DNA of 64,000 nucleotides from Leptotrichia massiliensis (GCF_900104625.1 NZ_FNVZ01000004.1:62001-126000), one strand, 5' to 3'. Shown: positions 52,755-62,508, numbered from the stretch's first letter. Notes: generated by a model not told the origin, from the sequence alone. A program made the numbers and translations.

Positions 52755-55556
52755 ATGGATTTAAAAAATTTACCGATAACTCCTTTACCGTTAGTGAAAC
52801 TTGATAAGCATCAGGAGGATTTGCTTGTTCATAATGAACTTTTTGCAACTCTTCTAGGTGAAACGATTTTTAGATATGCGGGTTTACATATTTATGAAGT
52901 TACTGAAAAATTGAAAGAAGCTTCAAGAAAATACTATAAGACGCAAAAACAGGAAGCTAGAAAAAATTTGTCGTCTTTTTGTTCAGATCTTACTGATGCG
53001 GAAATTTTGCGTGTGATAAGAGGTTTTTCGATTTTTTCGGCACTTGCAAATATTGCTGAAGATGTGTATCAGACTCATGAACAGCGATATGCAAAGATTT
53101 CCAACAAACTGCAGATTGGATCTCTTGAAAAATCACTAAAAAATTTGAAGAAAAAGGGAATTAGTCAGGATAAAATATTGAAGGCTATGGAAAAAGTCTC
53201 AATTGTGCCAGTCTTAACAGCACATCCGACACAAGTTCAAAGAAAAAGTATTCTGGATTTGACAAAAAAATTAACTGATATTCTTGATAAATATGAAAAT
53301 GTAAAATCTCATCAAATTGATGAAAATGAATGGCTTAACGACCTAAGCCGTGGTATTCAGATCTGGTGGCAAACTGCAATGTTACGGGCTACCAAATTGC
53401 GTGTAACAGATGAAATAAGTAATGCTCTAAGTTATTACAACATTACATTTTTCAATGAAATCCCAAGACTTATGAATAAATTTCAGGAAATTTCAAAAAC
53501 ATTGGGAAATTCTGAAGTAAAATCTCAAGCTCTGCTTCCACTTACTATGGGAATGTGGATTGGTGGAGATCGGGACGGAAATCCTTATGTTACAGTAAAT
53601 ACATTGGAACAGTCGGCACAGGAACAGGCTATAAAATTATTCCAGCATTATCTTGATGTAGTTCGTGAAATTTACAGAGATTTATCAATGTCTATTTCAA
53701 TGACAAATGTGACTGAGGAACTGCAAAAACTGGCTGATGCTTCTGGAGAAGTTTCGCCACATCGAACACGTGAGCCATACCGTCGTGCATTGACAACAAT
53801 AACAGACAGACTGCTTGCAACAGCTTATAAATTGTGTGATTATAACCGTGATTTATTACCGCCAAAAAGAAAAAATGGAATTGACCTTCCCTACAAGTCA
53901 GCTAATGAATTTACAAACGATTTGATAATCGTGGCAGAATCTCTTAAAAAGAACAACAGCGAATTTTTAACACAAGGAAAATTAAACAATCTAATCAGTG
54001 CCACAAAAATATTTGGATTCCACCTTGCGACAATTGATTTAAGACAGGATTCCAGCGTTCATGAAGTATGTGTTGCAGAACTTTTGAAAAATGCAAACAT
54101 TCTAGGAGATTACTTGAGCCTGTCAGAAGACGCAAGATGTGAAATTTTGATGCGGGAACTGGAACATGACCCTAGAATTTTAAGCGATCCAACAATTCCA
54201 CAAAGTGAAACACTAGCCTCAGAACTTGCAATTTACAGAAAGGCAAAATCTTTGAGGGAACGTTTCGGAAGTAAAATTATTGAAAAAAATCTGATTTCTC
54301 ATGCAACAAGCGTTTCAGATATGCTAGAGATAGCTATTTTACTAAAAGAAGCCAATCTTGCAAAAGGAAATGAAGGAAATGAATTTTGCGATTTACAGAT
54401 TGTTCCGCTTTTTGAAACAGTGGAAGATTTAATTGCGGCTCCTGATATTTTGAGAAAATGGTTTAATTTGCCGTTAGTGAAAAAATGGATGGATAAAAAA
54501 GGGCGAAAACAGGAAGTTATGCTAGGATATTCAGACAGCAACAAAGATGGTGGATATTTAAGTTCAAGCTGGTCTTTATACAAGGCGCAAAAAGAGCTGA
54601 CTGCAATCGGACGGGAATTTGATGTAGAAATTTCATTCTTTCATGGACGTGGAGGAACAGTAGGACGTGGTGGTGGTCCAAGTTATGAAGCCATTTTAGC
54701 ACAGCCTGAAGGAAGTACAGACGGAACAATAAGACTTACAGAACAGGGAGAAGTAATCGGTGCAAAATACGGAAATCCTGATTTAGGATTAAAAAATCTG
54801 GAAGCATTGGTTTCGGCCGCTCTTGAATCAAGTGCATTGACAGAGGAAGATGCAGACTGGGAAGAATATGAAAAAATAATAGAAAATGTCTCAGAATTAA
54901 GTTATTATGCCTACCGTGACTTAGTTTACAATACTGATGGGTTTTCAGACTTTTTCTTTGAAGTTACGCCAATAAACTTTATTGCAGGGTTAAATATTGG
55001 CTCAAGACCGTCTTCACGTAAAAAAACACAATCACTAGACAGCCTAAGAGCAATCCCATGGGTATTCTCATGGTCGCAAGCAAGAATAATGCTCCCGGGA
55101 TGGTACGGTGTTGGAACAGCGTTTACAAAGTGGATTGACAATGATGATAAAAAACTGGAAATTCTGCAAAATATGTACAAGCAATGGCCATTCTTCCGTT
55201 CAACAATTTCAAATGTTGACATGGTTCTATCAAAAACAGATTTATCAATTTTCGCAGAATATGTAAAACTGGCAAGTGATCAGGAAACAGCACAAAAAAT
55301 CTTTAAGGAAATAGAAAAAGAGTGGATTTTAACAATTGATATCTTGAAAAAAATTACAGGAAATGATTTCTTGCTGGCAGATAACCCAGAACTGGCGAGC
55401 AGTCTACGAAATCGTCTGCCGTATTTTGACTCAATGAATTATTTACAAATTGAATTAATAAAACGTTCAAGAGCTGGAGATGATTCAGAAGAACTGAGAA
55501 AAGCCATTCATATTTCAATAAACGGACTTGCAACAGGACTTCGTAACAGCGGATAA
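52755..55556 (+). CDS. ppc: Phosphoenolpyruvate carboxylase
   Basis: 933 residues, within the bacterial range. It fixes bicarbonate onto PEP to make oxaloacetate. Signature regions: VPVLTAHPTQVQRKS (catalytic His), MGMWIGGDRDGNPYVT, VMLGYSDSNKDGGYLSSSW, and FFHGRGGTVGRGGGPSYEAILAQP (glycine-rich active-site loop, catalytic His). The C-terminus ends LATGLRNSG where many end in NTG. AAAGAGAG precedes the start. Oxaloacetate refills C4 acids for amino acids and for fermentation. Confidence 0.96.
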   Translation: MDLKNLPITPLPLVKLDKHQEDLLVHNELFATLLGETIFRYAGLHIYEVTEKLKEASRKYYKTQKQEARKNLSSFCSDLTDAEILRVIRGFSIFSALANIAEDVYQTHEQRYAKISNKLQIGSLEKSLKNLKKKGISQDKILKAMEKVSIVPVLTAHPTQVQRKSILDLTKKLTDILDKYENVKSHQIDENEWLNDLSRGIQIWWQTAMLRATKLRVTDEISNALSYYNITFFNEIPRLMNKFQEISKTLGNSEVKSQALLPLTMGMWIGGDRDGNPYVTVNTLEQSAQEQAIKLFQHYLDVVREIYRDLSMSISMTNVTEELQKLADASGEVSPHRTREPYRRALTTITDRLLATAYKLCDYNRDLLPPKRKNGIDLPYKSANEFTNDLIIVAESLKKNNSEFLTQGKLNNLISATKIFGFHLATIDLRQDSSVHEVCVAELLKNANILGDYLSLSEDARCEILMRELEHDPRILSDPTIPQSETLASELAIYRKAKSLRERFGSKIIEKNLISHATSVSDMLEIAILLKEANLAKGNEGNEFCDLQIVPLFETVEDLIAAPDILRKWFNLPLVKKWMDKKGRKQEVMLGYSDSNKDGGYLSSSWSLYKAQKELTAIGREFDVEISFFHGRGGTVGRGGGPSYEAILAQPEGSTDGTIRLTEQGEVIGAKYGNPDLGLKNLEALVSAALESSALTEEDADWEEYEKIIENVSELSYYAYRDLVYNTDGFSDFFFEVTPINFIAGLNIGSRPSSRKKTQSLDSLRAIPWVFSWSQARIMLPGWYGVGTAFTKWIDNDDKKLEILQNMYKQWPFFRSTISNVDMVLSKTDLSIFAEYVKLASDQETAQKIFKEIEKEWILTIDILKKITGNDFLLADNPELASSLRNRLPYFDSMNYLQIELIKRSRAGDDSEELRKAIHISINGLATGLRNSG

Positions 55557-55566
55557 TACAAATAAA

Positions 55567-55609
55567 AGGAATAATTCTAATTAAAAATTAGGGCTGTTCC
55601 TTTTTTTTT
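55567..55609 (+). terminator. Terminator of ppc
   Basis: AAAGGAA and TTCCTTT form the base, CTAAT and ATTAG the top, of an interrupted stem, followed by nine or more T. Confidence 0.7.
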
Positions 55610-55652
55610 GTAAAAATTTTTTTCCATTCATTTTATATTCATAAAACTGTTC

Positions 55653-55658
55653 TATAAT
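55653..55658 (+). promoter_or_regulatory. -10 box before the PepSY gene cluster
   Basis: TATAAT 58 bp before the ATG at 55716. The -35 region (ATTTTA, 17 bp away) is weak. Confidence 0.4.
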
Positions 55659-55715
55659 GTATTCAAGATAAGAGAGAAAGGCAGAAAACAACTGAATACT
55701 GAAGGAGAGAGAGAA

Positions 55716-56081
55716 ATGAAAAATAAAGCTGTAAAAGTTGTAATTTTTGGAATGGCATTATTAGGAATACTTGGTATTGCTTATGGAGCAAGCAGAAAAT
55801 ATAGAAATAGAAACAGAGTTCCAAACGATGCAGTTTATATTAACAACAATGTAGGCAGTTCACAAAATGTAACGATGGAAAAAGCAAAATCAATTGCACT
55901 TGCACAAGTGCCAGGAGCAAATGAAAGCCATTTTGGAGAAATAGATTTGGATCACGATCATGGAAGAACAGTTTATGAAATCGAGATTTTCTACAATAAC
56001 TCAAAATATGAGTTTAACATAGACGCTTCAACGGGAGAAATTGTCGGAACTGAAGTAAAGCATTACAATAGAAATTATTAA
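55716..56081 (+). CDS. Secreted PepSY-domain protein (single domain, B type)
   Basis: 121 residues. Signal peptide to about residue 25 (MALLGILGIAYGA). One PepSY domain: MEKAKSIALAQVPGANESHFGEIDLDHDHGRTVYEIEIFYNNSKYEF followed by NIDASTGEIVG, the standard helix, two strands and D-A-x-T-G-E turn. PepSY domains are thought to inhibit proteases or bind other proteins outside the cytoplasm. Its domain is nearly the same as the second domain of the next gene. AAGGAGAG precedes the ATG. Confidence 0.9.
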   Translation: MKNKAVKVVIFGMALLGILGIAYGASRKYRNRNRVPNDAVYINNNVGSSQNVTMEKAKSIALAQVPGANESHFGEIDLDHDHGRTVYEIEIFYNNSKYEFNIDASTGEIVGTEVKHYNRNY

Positions 56082-56157
56082 AATATAATATAAATAAAAA
56101 ATCTTGCAAAAATTTTTAAATCAAAACAAAATTAAATGAAAAAGAAGGAGAAAAATT

Positions 56158-56733
56158 ATGAAAAAGAAAATTTTAAGTATCGCATTATTAGGAATCATGG
56201 TATTAGGAGTATCAGTAACTGCAAACGCAAAGAGTAGAAGCAAATATAATAGAGATGTTGTTTCAGGCAGTTACGTCGGAATAAACAGGGCAATGAATAT
56301 TGCATTGAAAAAAGTGCCAGGAGCGAATAGTTCCCACGTGAAAGAAATCCACTTGGACAGAGAAAATGGAAGAATGGTTTATGAAGGAAAAATTTATTAT
56401 AACGGACAGGAGTATGAATTTGATATTGATGCTGTAACTGGTGATATTGTAAAATGGAAAATAGACGGAGTTTCAAATAATTCTGCTCACATTAATAGAA
56501 ATGTGAACAATTCGCAAACTATAACAATGGAAAAAGCAAAATCAATTGCACTTGCACAAGTTCCAGGAGCGAATCAAAGCCATTTTGGAAAGATAGACTT
56601 AGATTATGATCACGGAAGAGCAGTTTATGAAATCGAAATTTTTTACAATAATTCAAAATACGAATTTGATATAGACGCTTCAACAGGCGAAATTATTGGA
56701 ACTAAAGTAAATCATTACAATAGAAATTATTAA
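56158..56733 (+). CDS. Secreted two-domain PepSY protein (A+B chimera)
   Basis: 191 residues. Signal peptide MKKKILSIALLGIMVLGVSVTANA. First PepSY domain (about 42-103; NRAMNIALKKVPGANSSHVKEI, FDIDAVTGDIVKW) is nearly identical to the gene at 56810. The second (about 123-190; MEKAKSIALAQVPGANQSHFGKI, DIDASTGEIIG) is nearly identical to the gene at 55716. Start and stop codons of this gene lie exactly 652 bp from those of the next and previous genes respectively, so it looks like the fusion product of a tandem duplication. GAAGGAG precedes the ATG. Confidence 0.9.
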   Translation: MKKKILSIALLGIMVLGVSVTANAKSRSKYNRDVVSGSYVGINRAMNIALKKVPGANSSHVKEIHLDRENGRMVYEGKIYYNGQEYEFDIDAVTGDIVKWKIDGVSNNSAHINRNVNNSQTITMEKAKSIALAQVPGANQSHFGKIDLDYDHGRAVYEIEIFYNNSKYEFDIDASTGEIIGTKVNHYNRNY

Positions 56734-56809
56734 AATATAATATAAATAAAAAATCTTGCAAAAATTTTTAAATCAAAAAAAATTTAAATGAAAAAGAAGG
56801 AGAAAAATT

Positions 56810-57127
56810 ATGAAAAAGAAAATTTTAAGTATCGCATTATTAGGAATAATGGTATTAGGAGTATCAGTAACTGCAAACGCAAAAAGCAAGCACAAATACA
56901 ACAGAAACATTGCTTCAAACAGTTATATTGGAGTAAACAGGGCAATGAATATTGCATTGAAAAAAGTGCCAGGAGCGAACAGTTCCCACGTGAAAGAAAT
57001 TCACTTGGACAGAGAAAATGGAAGAATGGTTTATGAAGGAGAAATTTATTATAACGGATGGGAATATGAATTTGATATTGACGCAGTAACTGGTGCAATT
57101 GTAAAATGGAAAGCAGACAGAGATTAA
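56810..57127 (+). CDS. Secreted PepSY-domain protein (single domain, A type)
   Basis: 105 residues. The signal peptide is identical to that of the preceding gene for 25 residues. One PepSY domain (NRAMNIALKKVPGANSSHVKEI, HLDRENGRMVYEGEIYYNG, FDIDAVTGAIVKW), ending KADRD. AAGGAGAAAAATT precedes the ATG, the same as for the previous gene. A terminator follows. Confidence 0.9.
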   Translation: MKKKILSIALLGIMVLGVSVTANAKSKHKYNRNIASNSYIGVNRAMNIALKKVPGANSSHVKEIHLDRENGRMVYEGEIYYNGWEYEFDIDAVTGAIVKWKADRD

Positions 57128-57151
57128 TAAAATAAATTAAAAAATATTCTT

Positions 57152-57206
57152 ACAGAGGGTTGATTGAAAATTTACTATTTTCAGTTTACTCTCTTTTTAT
57201 TTTTTT
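57152..57206 (+). terminator. Terminator after the PepSY genes
   Basis: AGAG, TTGA and TGAAAAT pair with ATTTTCA and CTCT in a long interrupted hairpin (57154-57195), followed by TTTTTATTTTTTT. Confidence 0.75.
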
Positions 57207-57311
57207 AAATTCATGATATATTATAGTAAAATTGCTATAGTTTTTACATTAGAATAATAAAAAATTAGGATTTTAGCATTTGCTAAAAAATAATGCAGGA
57301 GAGAATTAAAT

Positions 57312-57983
57312 ATGAAAATTTTATTGGCAGAAGATGAAGTAGATTTGAATAATGTTGTAACAAGGTATCTAAAAAAAAATGGATATAGTGTAGACAGTGT
57401 GCTTGATGGGGAAGAAGCGCTTGATTATTTGGAATATGGCGAATATGATTTAGTAATTCTGGATATTATGATGCCAAAAGTAGATGGATTTGAAGTTATC
57501 AAAAAACTTAGGAATAAGGGAAATCATACTTCGATTCTTATGCTTACTGCAAGAGATAATGCAGATGATAAGGTAAAAGGGCTTGACTTGGGGGCTGATG
57601 ACTATATTGTAAAACCATTTGACTTTAATGAGCTTTTGGCAAGAATTAGGGCAGTTGTGAGAAGAAAATATGGAAATAGTTCAAATAAGCTTGTGATAGG
57701 AGATTTGATTTTAGATACTTCAGAAAAATCAGTAACAAGAGCTGGAAAACAGATAGAATTAACTGGAAAGGAATATGAAGTTCTGGAATACCTTATGCAA
57801 AGCAAAAATCGGATTTTAAGCAGAGAGCAGATTAAGGAGCATGTGTGGGATTTTGATTATGAAGGAGATTCCAATATAATTGACGTTTTGATAAAAAACA
57901 TTAGAAAAAAAATAGACATAGAAGATGGAAAGCAAATAATTTACACAAAAAGAGGACTTGGATATGTTATAAAGGAGGATTAG
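57312..57983 (+). CDS. OmpR/PhoB-family response regulator
   Basis: 223 residues. Receiver domain with acidic pocket LLAEDEVD, phospho-acceptor Asp51 in DLVILDIMMPKVDGF, and Lys in DDYIVKPFDF. The C-terminal winged helix has RAGKQIELTGKEYEVLEYLMQSKNRILSREQIKEHVW and IYTKRGLGYVI. The partner kinase follows by 53 bp. It likely controls cell-envelope genes, and the PepSY genes just upstream are candidates because PepSY genes often flank such systems. AGGAGAG precedes the ATG. Confidence 0.93.
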   Translation: MKILLAEDEVDLNNVVTRYLKKNGYSVDSVLDGEEALDYLEYGEYDLVILDIMMPKVDGFEVIKKLRNKGNHTSILMLTARDNADDKVKGLDLGADDYIVKPFDFNELLARIRAVVRRKYGNSSNKLVIGDLILDTSEKSVTRAGKQIELTGKEYEVLEYLMQSKNRILSREQIKEHVWDFDYEGDSNIIDVLIKNIRKKIDIEDGKQIIYTKRGLGYVIKED

Positions 57984-58036
57984 TCCAAAGAAGTAATTAT
58001 TAGGTATTTTTGCGCAAAGAAAGGAATAATTGAATT

Positions 58037-59371
58037 TTGAAAGACAAAGTAAATAAAATCTGGGAAAATTTTCCTGTAACTGTAAAGATAACCCTTTGGT
58101 ATACTGCTTTTATAGTTATTTTGATAGCGATTATGCTAGCTGGATCTTTTACTGTTGCAGACAAGATAACAGGGGACTTAAACCAGAAGGAACTTATGGA
58201 ATCAGTAGTTGAGATGGCTTCTGATCCTAACGATTTTGATGATTTTGATGACGGGATTTATTTTGTAAAATATAATAATGCTGGAATAGAAATGGCTGGA
58301 ATGTCGCCGAGGGGATTTGATTTGACATTAAATCTTGTAGAAAACACAGTTAGAACTTATGAAAAAAATGGAGGAAAATACTATTATTTTGATAAAAAAA
58401 TAGATACCCCTGAAGATGAATGGATTAGGGGAATTATACCAGTAAATAAGTTAACAAATGAAGTCAATAGAATGCTTTTAATAATTTTAATTTCAAGTCC
58501 GTTATTATTATTAATAATAATTTATGGAGGATATAAAATCATTAAAAAAGCGCTAAATCCTGTATCAAAAATTTCCAATACAGCCTCAGAAATTCAAAAA
58601 AACGGCGATTTTTCAAAAAGGATTGAAATTGATGAAGGAAAAGATGAAATACACAAGATGGCAAATGCCTTTAACCAAATGTTAAACTCCCTTGAAAATT
58701 CTTATATACGCGAAAAACAGTTTAGTTCAGACGTTTCACATGAACTTCGGACACCTGTAAGCGTTATACTTACAGAAAGCCAATATTCGCTGGAATATGC
58801 AGATACTTTAGAGGAAGCAAAGGACTCATTTTCTGTGATTCAGCGTCAAGCCAAAAGAATGTCAGAGCTAATAAATCAAATAATGGAACTTTCCAAAATA
58901 GAAAAGCAAACAAACATCGATTTACAAAAAATAAATTTTTCAGAAACAGTACAAAAAATATTGGAGGACTACAAAAATTTACTGAGTGAAAAAAATATAA
59001 AAATTTTAAAAGATATTGAACAAAATATATTTATAAACGGTGATAAAGTAATGATAGAAAGATTGCTTGACAATTTGCTTAATAATGCAATGAAATTTAC
59101 AAAGGATGAAATAAGTGTAAAATTGTATTCAGAAAATGAAAACTGTATTATGGAGATTGAAGATAATGGAATTGGAATATCTGATGAAGATAAAAAACTT
59201 ATTTGGGGAAGATTTTACCAAGTAAATGATTCCCGAAACAAAAAAGTAAACAAGGGCTTTGGACTAGGACTTTCATTAGTTGCAAAAATCATTGAGCAGC
59301 ATAATGCAAGTATTGAGGTTGAAAGTGAATTGAATAAAGGGACAAAATTTGTTACAAAATTTAATTTATAA
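58037..59371 (+). CDS. Sensor histidine kinase
   Basis: 444 residues with a TTG start at 58037; AAGGA stands 11 bases upstream, and no ATG is available near. Two membrane helices (about 18-40 and 147-170) enclose a 105-residue sensor region rich in acidic residues (SDPNDFDDFDDG), typical of cation or antimicrobial-peptide sensing, though this is a guess. HAMP follows, then HisKA with His235 in DVSHELRTPVSVI, and HATPase with NLLNNAMKFT, EIEDNGIGISDEDK and KGFGLGLSLV. Pairs with the upstream regulator. Confidence 0.92.
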   Translation: MKDKVNKIWENFPVTVKITLWYTAFIVILIAIMLAGSFTVADKITGDLNQKELMESVVEMASDPNDFDDFDDGIYFVKYNNAGIEMAGMSPRGFDLTLNLVENTVRTYEKNGGKYYYFDKKIDTPEDEWIRGIIPVNKLTNEVNRMLLIILISSPLLLLIIIYGGYKIIKKALNPVSKISNTASEIQKNGDFSKRIEIDEGKDEIHKMANAFNQMLNSLENSYIREKQFSSDVSHELRTPVSVILTESQYSLEYADTLEEAKDSFSVIQRQAKRMSELINQIMELSKIEKQTNIDLQKINFSETVQKILEDYKNLLSEKNIKILKDIEQNIFINGDKVMIERLLDNLLNNAMKFTKDEISVKLYSENENCIMEIEDNGIGISDEDKKLIWGRFYQVNDSRNKKVNKGFGLGLSLVAKIIEQHNASIEVESELNKGTKFVTKFNL

Positions 59372-59387
59372 AAATTAAATAATATTA

Positions 59388-59420
59388 AAAAAAGAGATGA
59401 AATATTTCATCTCTTTTCTT
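59388..59420. terminator. Bidirectional terminator between kinase and porin genes
   Basis: AAAGAGATGAAAT (59391-59403) is directly followed by its reverse complement (59404-59416), with U-rich sequence on both strands. Confidence 0.85.
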
Positions 59421-59449
59421 TTTATGAATCAAATTATATTAAGTTGTTA

Positions 59450-60553
59450 TTATTTAACTTCTAATCCAACTTTTAATCCTGCTCTTAATTCATTGTATTC
59501 TCTTGTATATTTATCTGAACTTGTGTAACGTCCATCATTAGCATATCCTTTAACAGTTTCTTTGTTAACAACTCTATATTTAACCATAGGGTTTAATGTT
59601 AATGTTCCTACTGGTAAATCAATTCCTGTCTTATATCCTAATCCAGTCCATACTGAGAAGTTATTTGAGAATCCATGTCTAGAAGTATGTTTTTCCCATT
59701 CGTTTTCAGCATTGATTAATCCATAGAATCCACCGAAACTAGGTGTTTTATAAGTAGTTCCTACTACATAGTCTAAATATACATTAGATTTAGCATCTTT
59801 TCCAGTTGCAACTAATTTACCTTTTGCATCTCTTAATTTATGAGTTAATCCTACGTTATAATCTAAGCTTCCAATTCCATTATCAAAGATTTTTCCACCG
59901 TTTTCTAAAGCAACATTAAGTCCCCATCCAGATACTTTTCCTTTTTGGAAGTCGTTTCCTTCCCAAACGTTATCTGCACTTTTTCCACCTGATTGATCAA
60001 AATAAACTGCTTGAGTTTTTGCACTGAACTCTTGTCCAAAGAAGTTAATTGCAAATGTAGGTCCTACATAAATTTCATTTGATGTTCCTCTATGTCCAGA
60101 ATATCTTCCTGTTCCTTTTGAAGATTTATAAGTCCATCCTAAATCCCATTTAGAAGTCCAAGAACCTAAAGTAATGTCTCTATACAATGCAATATCAGAT
60201 TCCCAAGTCTGAGATTTATCAACAGTTCCTTTTGTTCCTGTTTTAGTCTGATAATTGAATTTATTTGTTTTTCTATCTTGGTCATTTTGGAATTCAAATC
60301 TCAATCCTAAGTTTCCTTCATCTACTAAATGTAAATCTCCACCAAAGATGTTTCTCCATCTAGCTTTTTCTTTGTTTTCACCTTTGAATCCTGCGATTCC
60401 TAATCCATTTCCAGTGTTCGCCTTTTTGTCTGTATAACTTTGTCTAAATTCAGTAGAGAAATGAATTTCTTTTAATGTATCTTGATCTTGATCAGCTAAA
60501 GCTAGACTAGATACGCTTAATACTAATGCTAATACTCCTAATACTTTTTTCAT
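59450..60553 (-). CDS. Outer-membrane beta-barrel (porin-like) protein
   Basis: About 367 residues from the ATG at 60553 (AGGAGG seven bases upstream); the longer frame to 60583 adds ten residues before a good signal peptide (MKKVLGVLALVLSVSSLALA). The mature chain alternates hydrophobic and polar residues with many aromatic, Gly and Asn residues (GSWTSKWDLGWTYKS, GFYGLINAENEWEKH, NELRAGLKVGLEV), as for a barrel of 14-16 strands. Fusobacterial FomA-like porins have this look. A strong promoter suggests high expression. Confidence 0.8.
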   Translation of the reverse strand: MKKVLGVLALVLSVSSLALADQDQDTLKEIHFSTEFRQSYTDKKANTGNGLGIAGFKGENKEKARWRNIFGGDLHLVDEGNLGLRFEFQNDQDRKTNKFNYQTKTGTKGTVDKSQTWESDIALYRDITLGSWTSKWDLGWTYKSSKGTGRYSGHRGTSNEIYVGPTFAINFFGQEFSAKTQAVYFDQSGGKSADNVWEGNDFQKGKVSGWGLNVALENGGKIFDNGIGSLDYNVGLTHKLRDAKGKLVATGKDAKSNVYLDYVVGTTYKTPSFGGFYGLINAENEWEKHTSRHGFSNNFSVWTGLGYKTGIDLPVGTLTLNPMVKYRVVNKETVKGYANDGRYTSSDKYTREYNELRAGLKVGLEVK

Positions 60554-60607
60554 TGTTTTTCCTCCTAAAAATAATTTTAACAAATATATCTTAACAATTC
60601 ACAGCTA

Positions 60608-60636
60608 ATTTTAGCATAATAATATGAATTTGTAAA
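60608..60636 (-). promoter_or_regulatory. Promoter of the porin gene
   Basis: Minus strand TTTACA (60631-60636), 17-bp spacer, TAAAAT (60608-60613) with TGC before it. Confidence 0.8.
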
Positions 60637-61072
60637 GTTTTTTTTAAAAAAAGCAATTTTATTAATAATAAAGTTAAAATAATTTTCAAACTTAAGCTAA
60701 ATAATTTGGATTACAGCAACTCAACTTCAAAATTAATAAAAAATATTATATTTTTTGATGAAAATTAAATATAACTTTACAAATTTATCATTTAAAAATA
60801 CCTTTTTAAAAATTTACTTTAAAGTCTAAGACATACAAATGTACAATATTTAGTATATATAGATACTACAAATCTCATAACTAGTATACCTTATAATTTT
60901 CAAAAAAACAATAGCACTATAAATAAATTCAAAAAAATTTTTTAATAATTTAATTAAGTGCTATCATTAATTATATTTTACTTATAAATATCTTATTTTA
61001 TTAAAAAATTTATCCTACAACATAAAATATTTATTTTTATTTTATCTCTTAACGAAAGTCCTTTACAGAAAA
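60637..61072. other. Intergenic region between porin and tuf
   Basis: No credible gene. The tuf terminator (60903-60966) is the only recognisable feature; the rest is A/T-rich. Confidence 0.5.
60903..60966 (-). terminator. Terminator of tuf
   Basis: ATAGCACT (60911-60918) and AGTGCTAT (60957-60964) enclose an A/T-rich stem, and the minus strand continues TGTTTTTTTG. It is about 110 bp after the stop codon. Confidence 0.7.
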
Positions 61073-62257
61073 CTATTTAGTAATAGTTGCTACTACTCCT
61101 GAAGCTACTGTTCTTCCACCTTCTCTTATCGCAAATCTTAATCCTTCTTCCATTGCGATTGGGTGAATTAATTCTACTGTCATTTCTATGTTATCTCCAG
61201 GCATTACCATTTCTACACCTTCTGGCAAGTTTACTTCTCCTGTAATGTCTGTCGTTCTGAAGTAGAATTGCGGTTTGTATCCTGTGAAGAATGGTGTATG
61301 TCTTCCTCCTTCATCTTTTGTCAATACGTATACTTCTGACTTGAATCCTGTATGTGGATTGATTGTTCCTGGTTTAGCAAGTACTTGTCCTCTTTCCACT
61401 TCTTCTTTCTTAGTTCCTCTTAACAATGCTCCAATGTTGTCTCCAGCTTGTCCTGAATCCAATAATTTTCTGAACATTTCTACTCCTGTTACAGTAGTTT
61501 TTGTTGTTGGCTTGATCCCTACGATTTCTACTTCTTCACCAACGTTGATTACTCCTCTTTCTACTCTTCCTGTTACAACTGTTCCTCTTCCTGTGATTGT
61601 GAACACGTCTTCAATTGGCATTAGGAATGCTTGGTCTACTGGTCTTTCTGGTGTTGGAATGTAGTCATCAACTGCATCCATTAATTCCATGATTCTGTCT
61701 ACCCATTGAGCTTCTCCATTTAATGCTCCTAATGAAGATCCTTTAATTACTGGTACATCATCTCCTGGGAATCCGTATTCTGTAAGTAATTCTCTTACTT
61801 CCATTTCTACTAATTCTAATAATTCTTCATCGTCTACCATGTCAACTTTGTTCAAGTAAACTACGATATAAGGAACTCCAACTTGTCTTGCAAGAAGGAT
61901 GTGCTCTCTTGTTTGAGGCATTGGACCATCAGCTGCTGATACTACTAGGATTGCTCCATCCATTTGAGCTGCTCCTGTAATCATGTTTTTTACATAATCG
62001 GCATGACCTGGACAGTCAACGTGAGCATAGTGTCTGTTTTCTGTTTCGTACTCAATGTGAGCTGTGTTGATTGTAATCCCTCTTTCTCTTTCTTCAGGAG
62101 CTTGGTCGATATTTTCAAAATCAACTTTTTCTGCTAGTCCTTTTTCAGCCAATACTTTTGATATTGCTGCTGTTGTTGTTGTTTTCCCGTGGTCAACGTG
62201 ACCTATTGTCCCTACGTTTACGTGTGGTTTGCTTCTCTCGAATTTAGCTTTTGCCAT
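61073..62257 (-). CDS. tuf: Translation elongation factor EF-Tu
   Basis: 394 residues. GTPase motifs [12 protein letters not shown] (G1), [13 protein letters not shown] (G2), [22 protein letters not shown] (G3) and NKVD (G4). It delivers aminoacyl-tRNA to the ribosome. GGAGG precedes the ATG. It is transcribed alone here from a strong promoter and not beside fusA, so there may be another copy elsewhere. Confidence 0.98.
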   Translation of the reverse strand: MAKAKFERSKPHVNVGTIGHVDHGKTTTTAAISKVLAEKGLAEKVDFENIDQAPEERERGITINTAHIEYETENRHYAHVDCPGHADYVKNMITGAAQMDGAILVVSAADGPMPQTREHILLARQVGVPYIVVYLNKVDMVDDEELLELVEMEVRELLTEYGFPGDDVPVIKGSSLGALNGEAQWVDRIMELMDAVDDYIPTPERPVDQAFLMPIEDVFTITGRGTVVTGRVERGVINVGEEVEIVGIKPTTKTTVTGVEMFRKLLDSGQAGDNIGALLRGTKKEEVERGQVLAKPGTINPHTGFKSEVYVLTKDEGGRHTPFFTGYKPQFYFRTTDITGEVNLPEGVEMVMPGDNIEMTVELIHPIAMEEGLRFAIREGGRTVASGVVATITK

Positions 62258-62318
62258 TTTAATTTTTCCTCCATTATTTTTATTTTTTTATTTTTTTATA
62301 TAAATTTTTATCATTTTG

Positions 62319-62347
62319 ATTATAGCATATTTTAATAATAATTGCAA
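62319..62347 (-). promoter_or_regulatory. Promoter of tuf
   Basis: Minus strand TTGCAA (62342-62347), 17-bp spacer, TATAAT (62319-62324) preceded by TGC (extended -10). Confidence 0.85.
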
Positions 62348-62453
62348 GTACAGAAAATTATGTAAACAGATAAAAATTTAATTCATATTCTTTATTAAAT
62401 CCAAATACTTTATTTATATTTTCCAAGATTTTGTTTTTTAATAACTAAAGAAA

Positions 62454-62484
62454 TAAACAAGAGACAAAACGTCCCTTGTTTTTA
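62454..62484 (-). terminator. Terminator of the secreted-protein gene at 62.5 kb
   Basis: AAACAAGGGAC pairs with GTCTCTTGTTT on the minus strand (one G-U), followed by ATTTC. Confidence 0.7.
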
Positions 62485-62508
62485 AAATTATTTGTAATTC
62501 TTGAGAAA

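Larger units (their letters stand above)
55855..57127 (+). repeat. 652-bp tandem duplication spanning the PepSY genes
   Basis: The stop at 56081 and the stop at 56733, and the starts at 56158 and 56810, are each 652 bp apart. The 76-bp intergenic spacers (56082-56157, 56734-56809) are almost identical. The duplicated unit runs from the B-type domain through the spacer into the A-type gene, and the join lies inside the middle gene near 56470-56510. Confidence 0.85.

Noticed and set aside
56788-57036. 82-codon plus-strand frame beginning MKKKEKNYEKENF
   Set aside because: It overlaps the PepSY gene at 56810 in another frame; the PepSY frame has the signal peptide and the domain.
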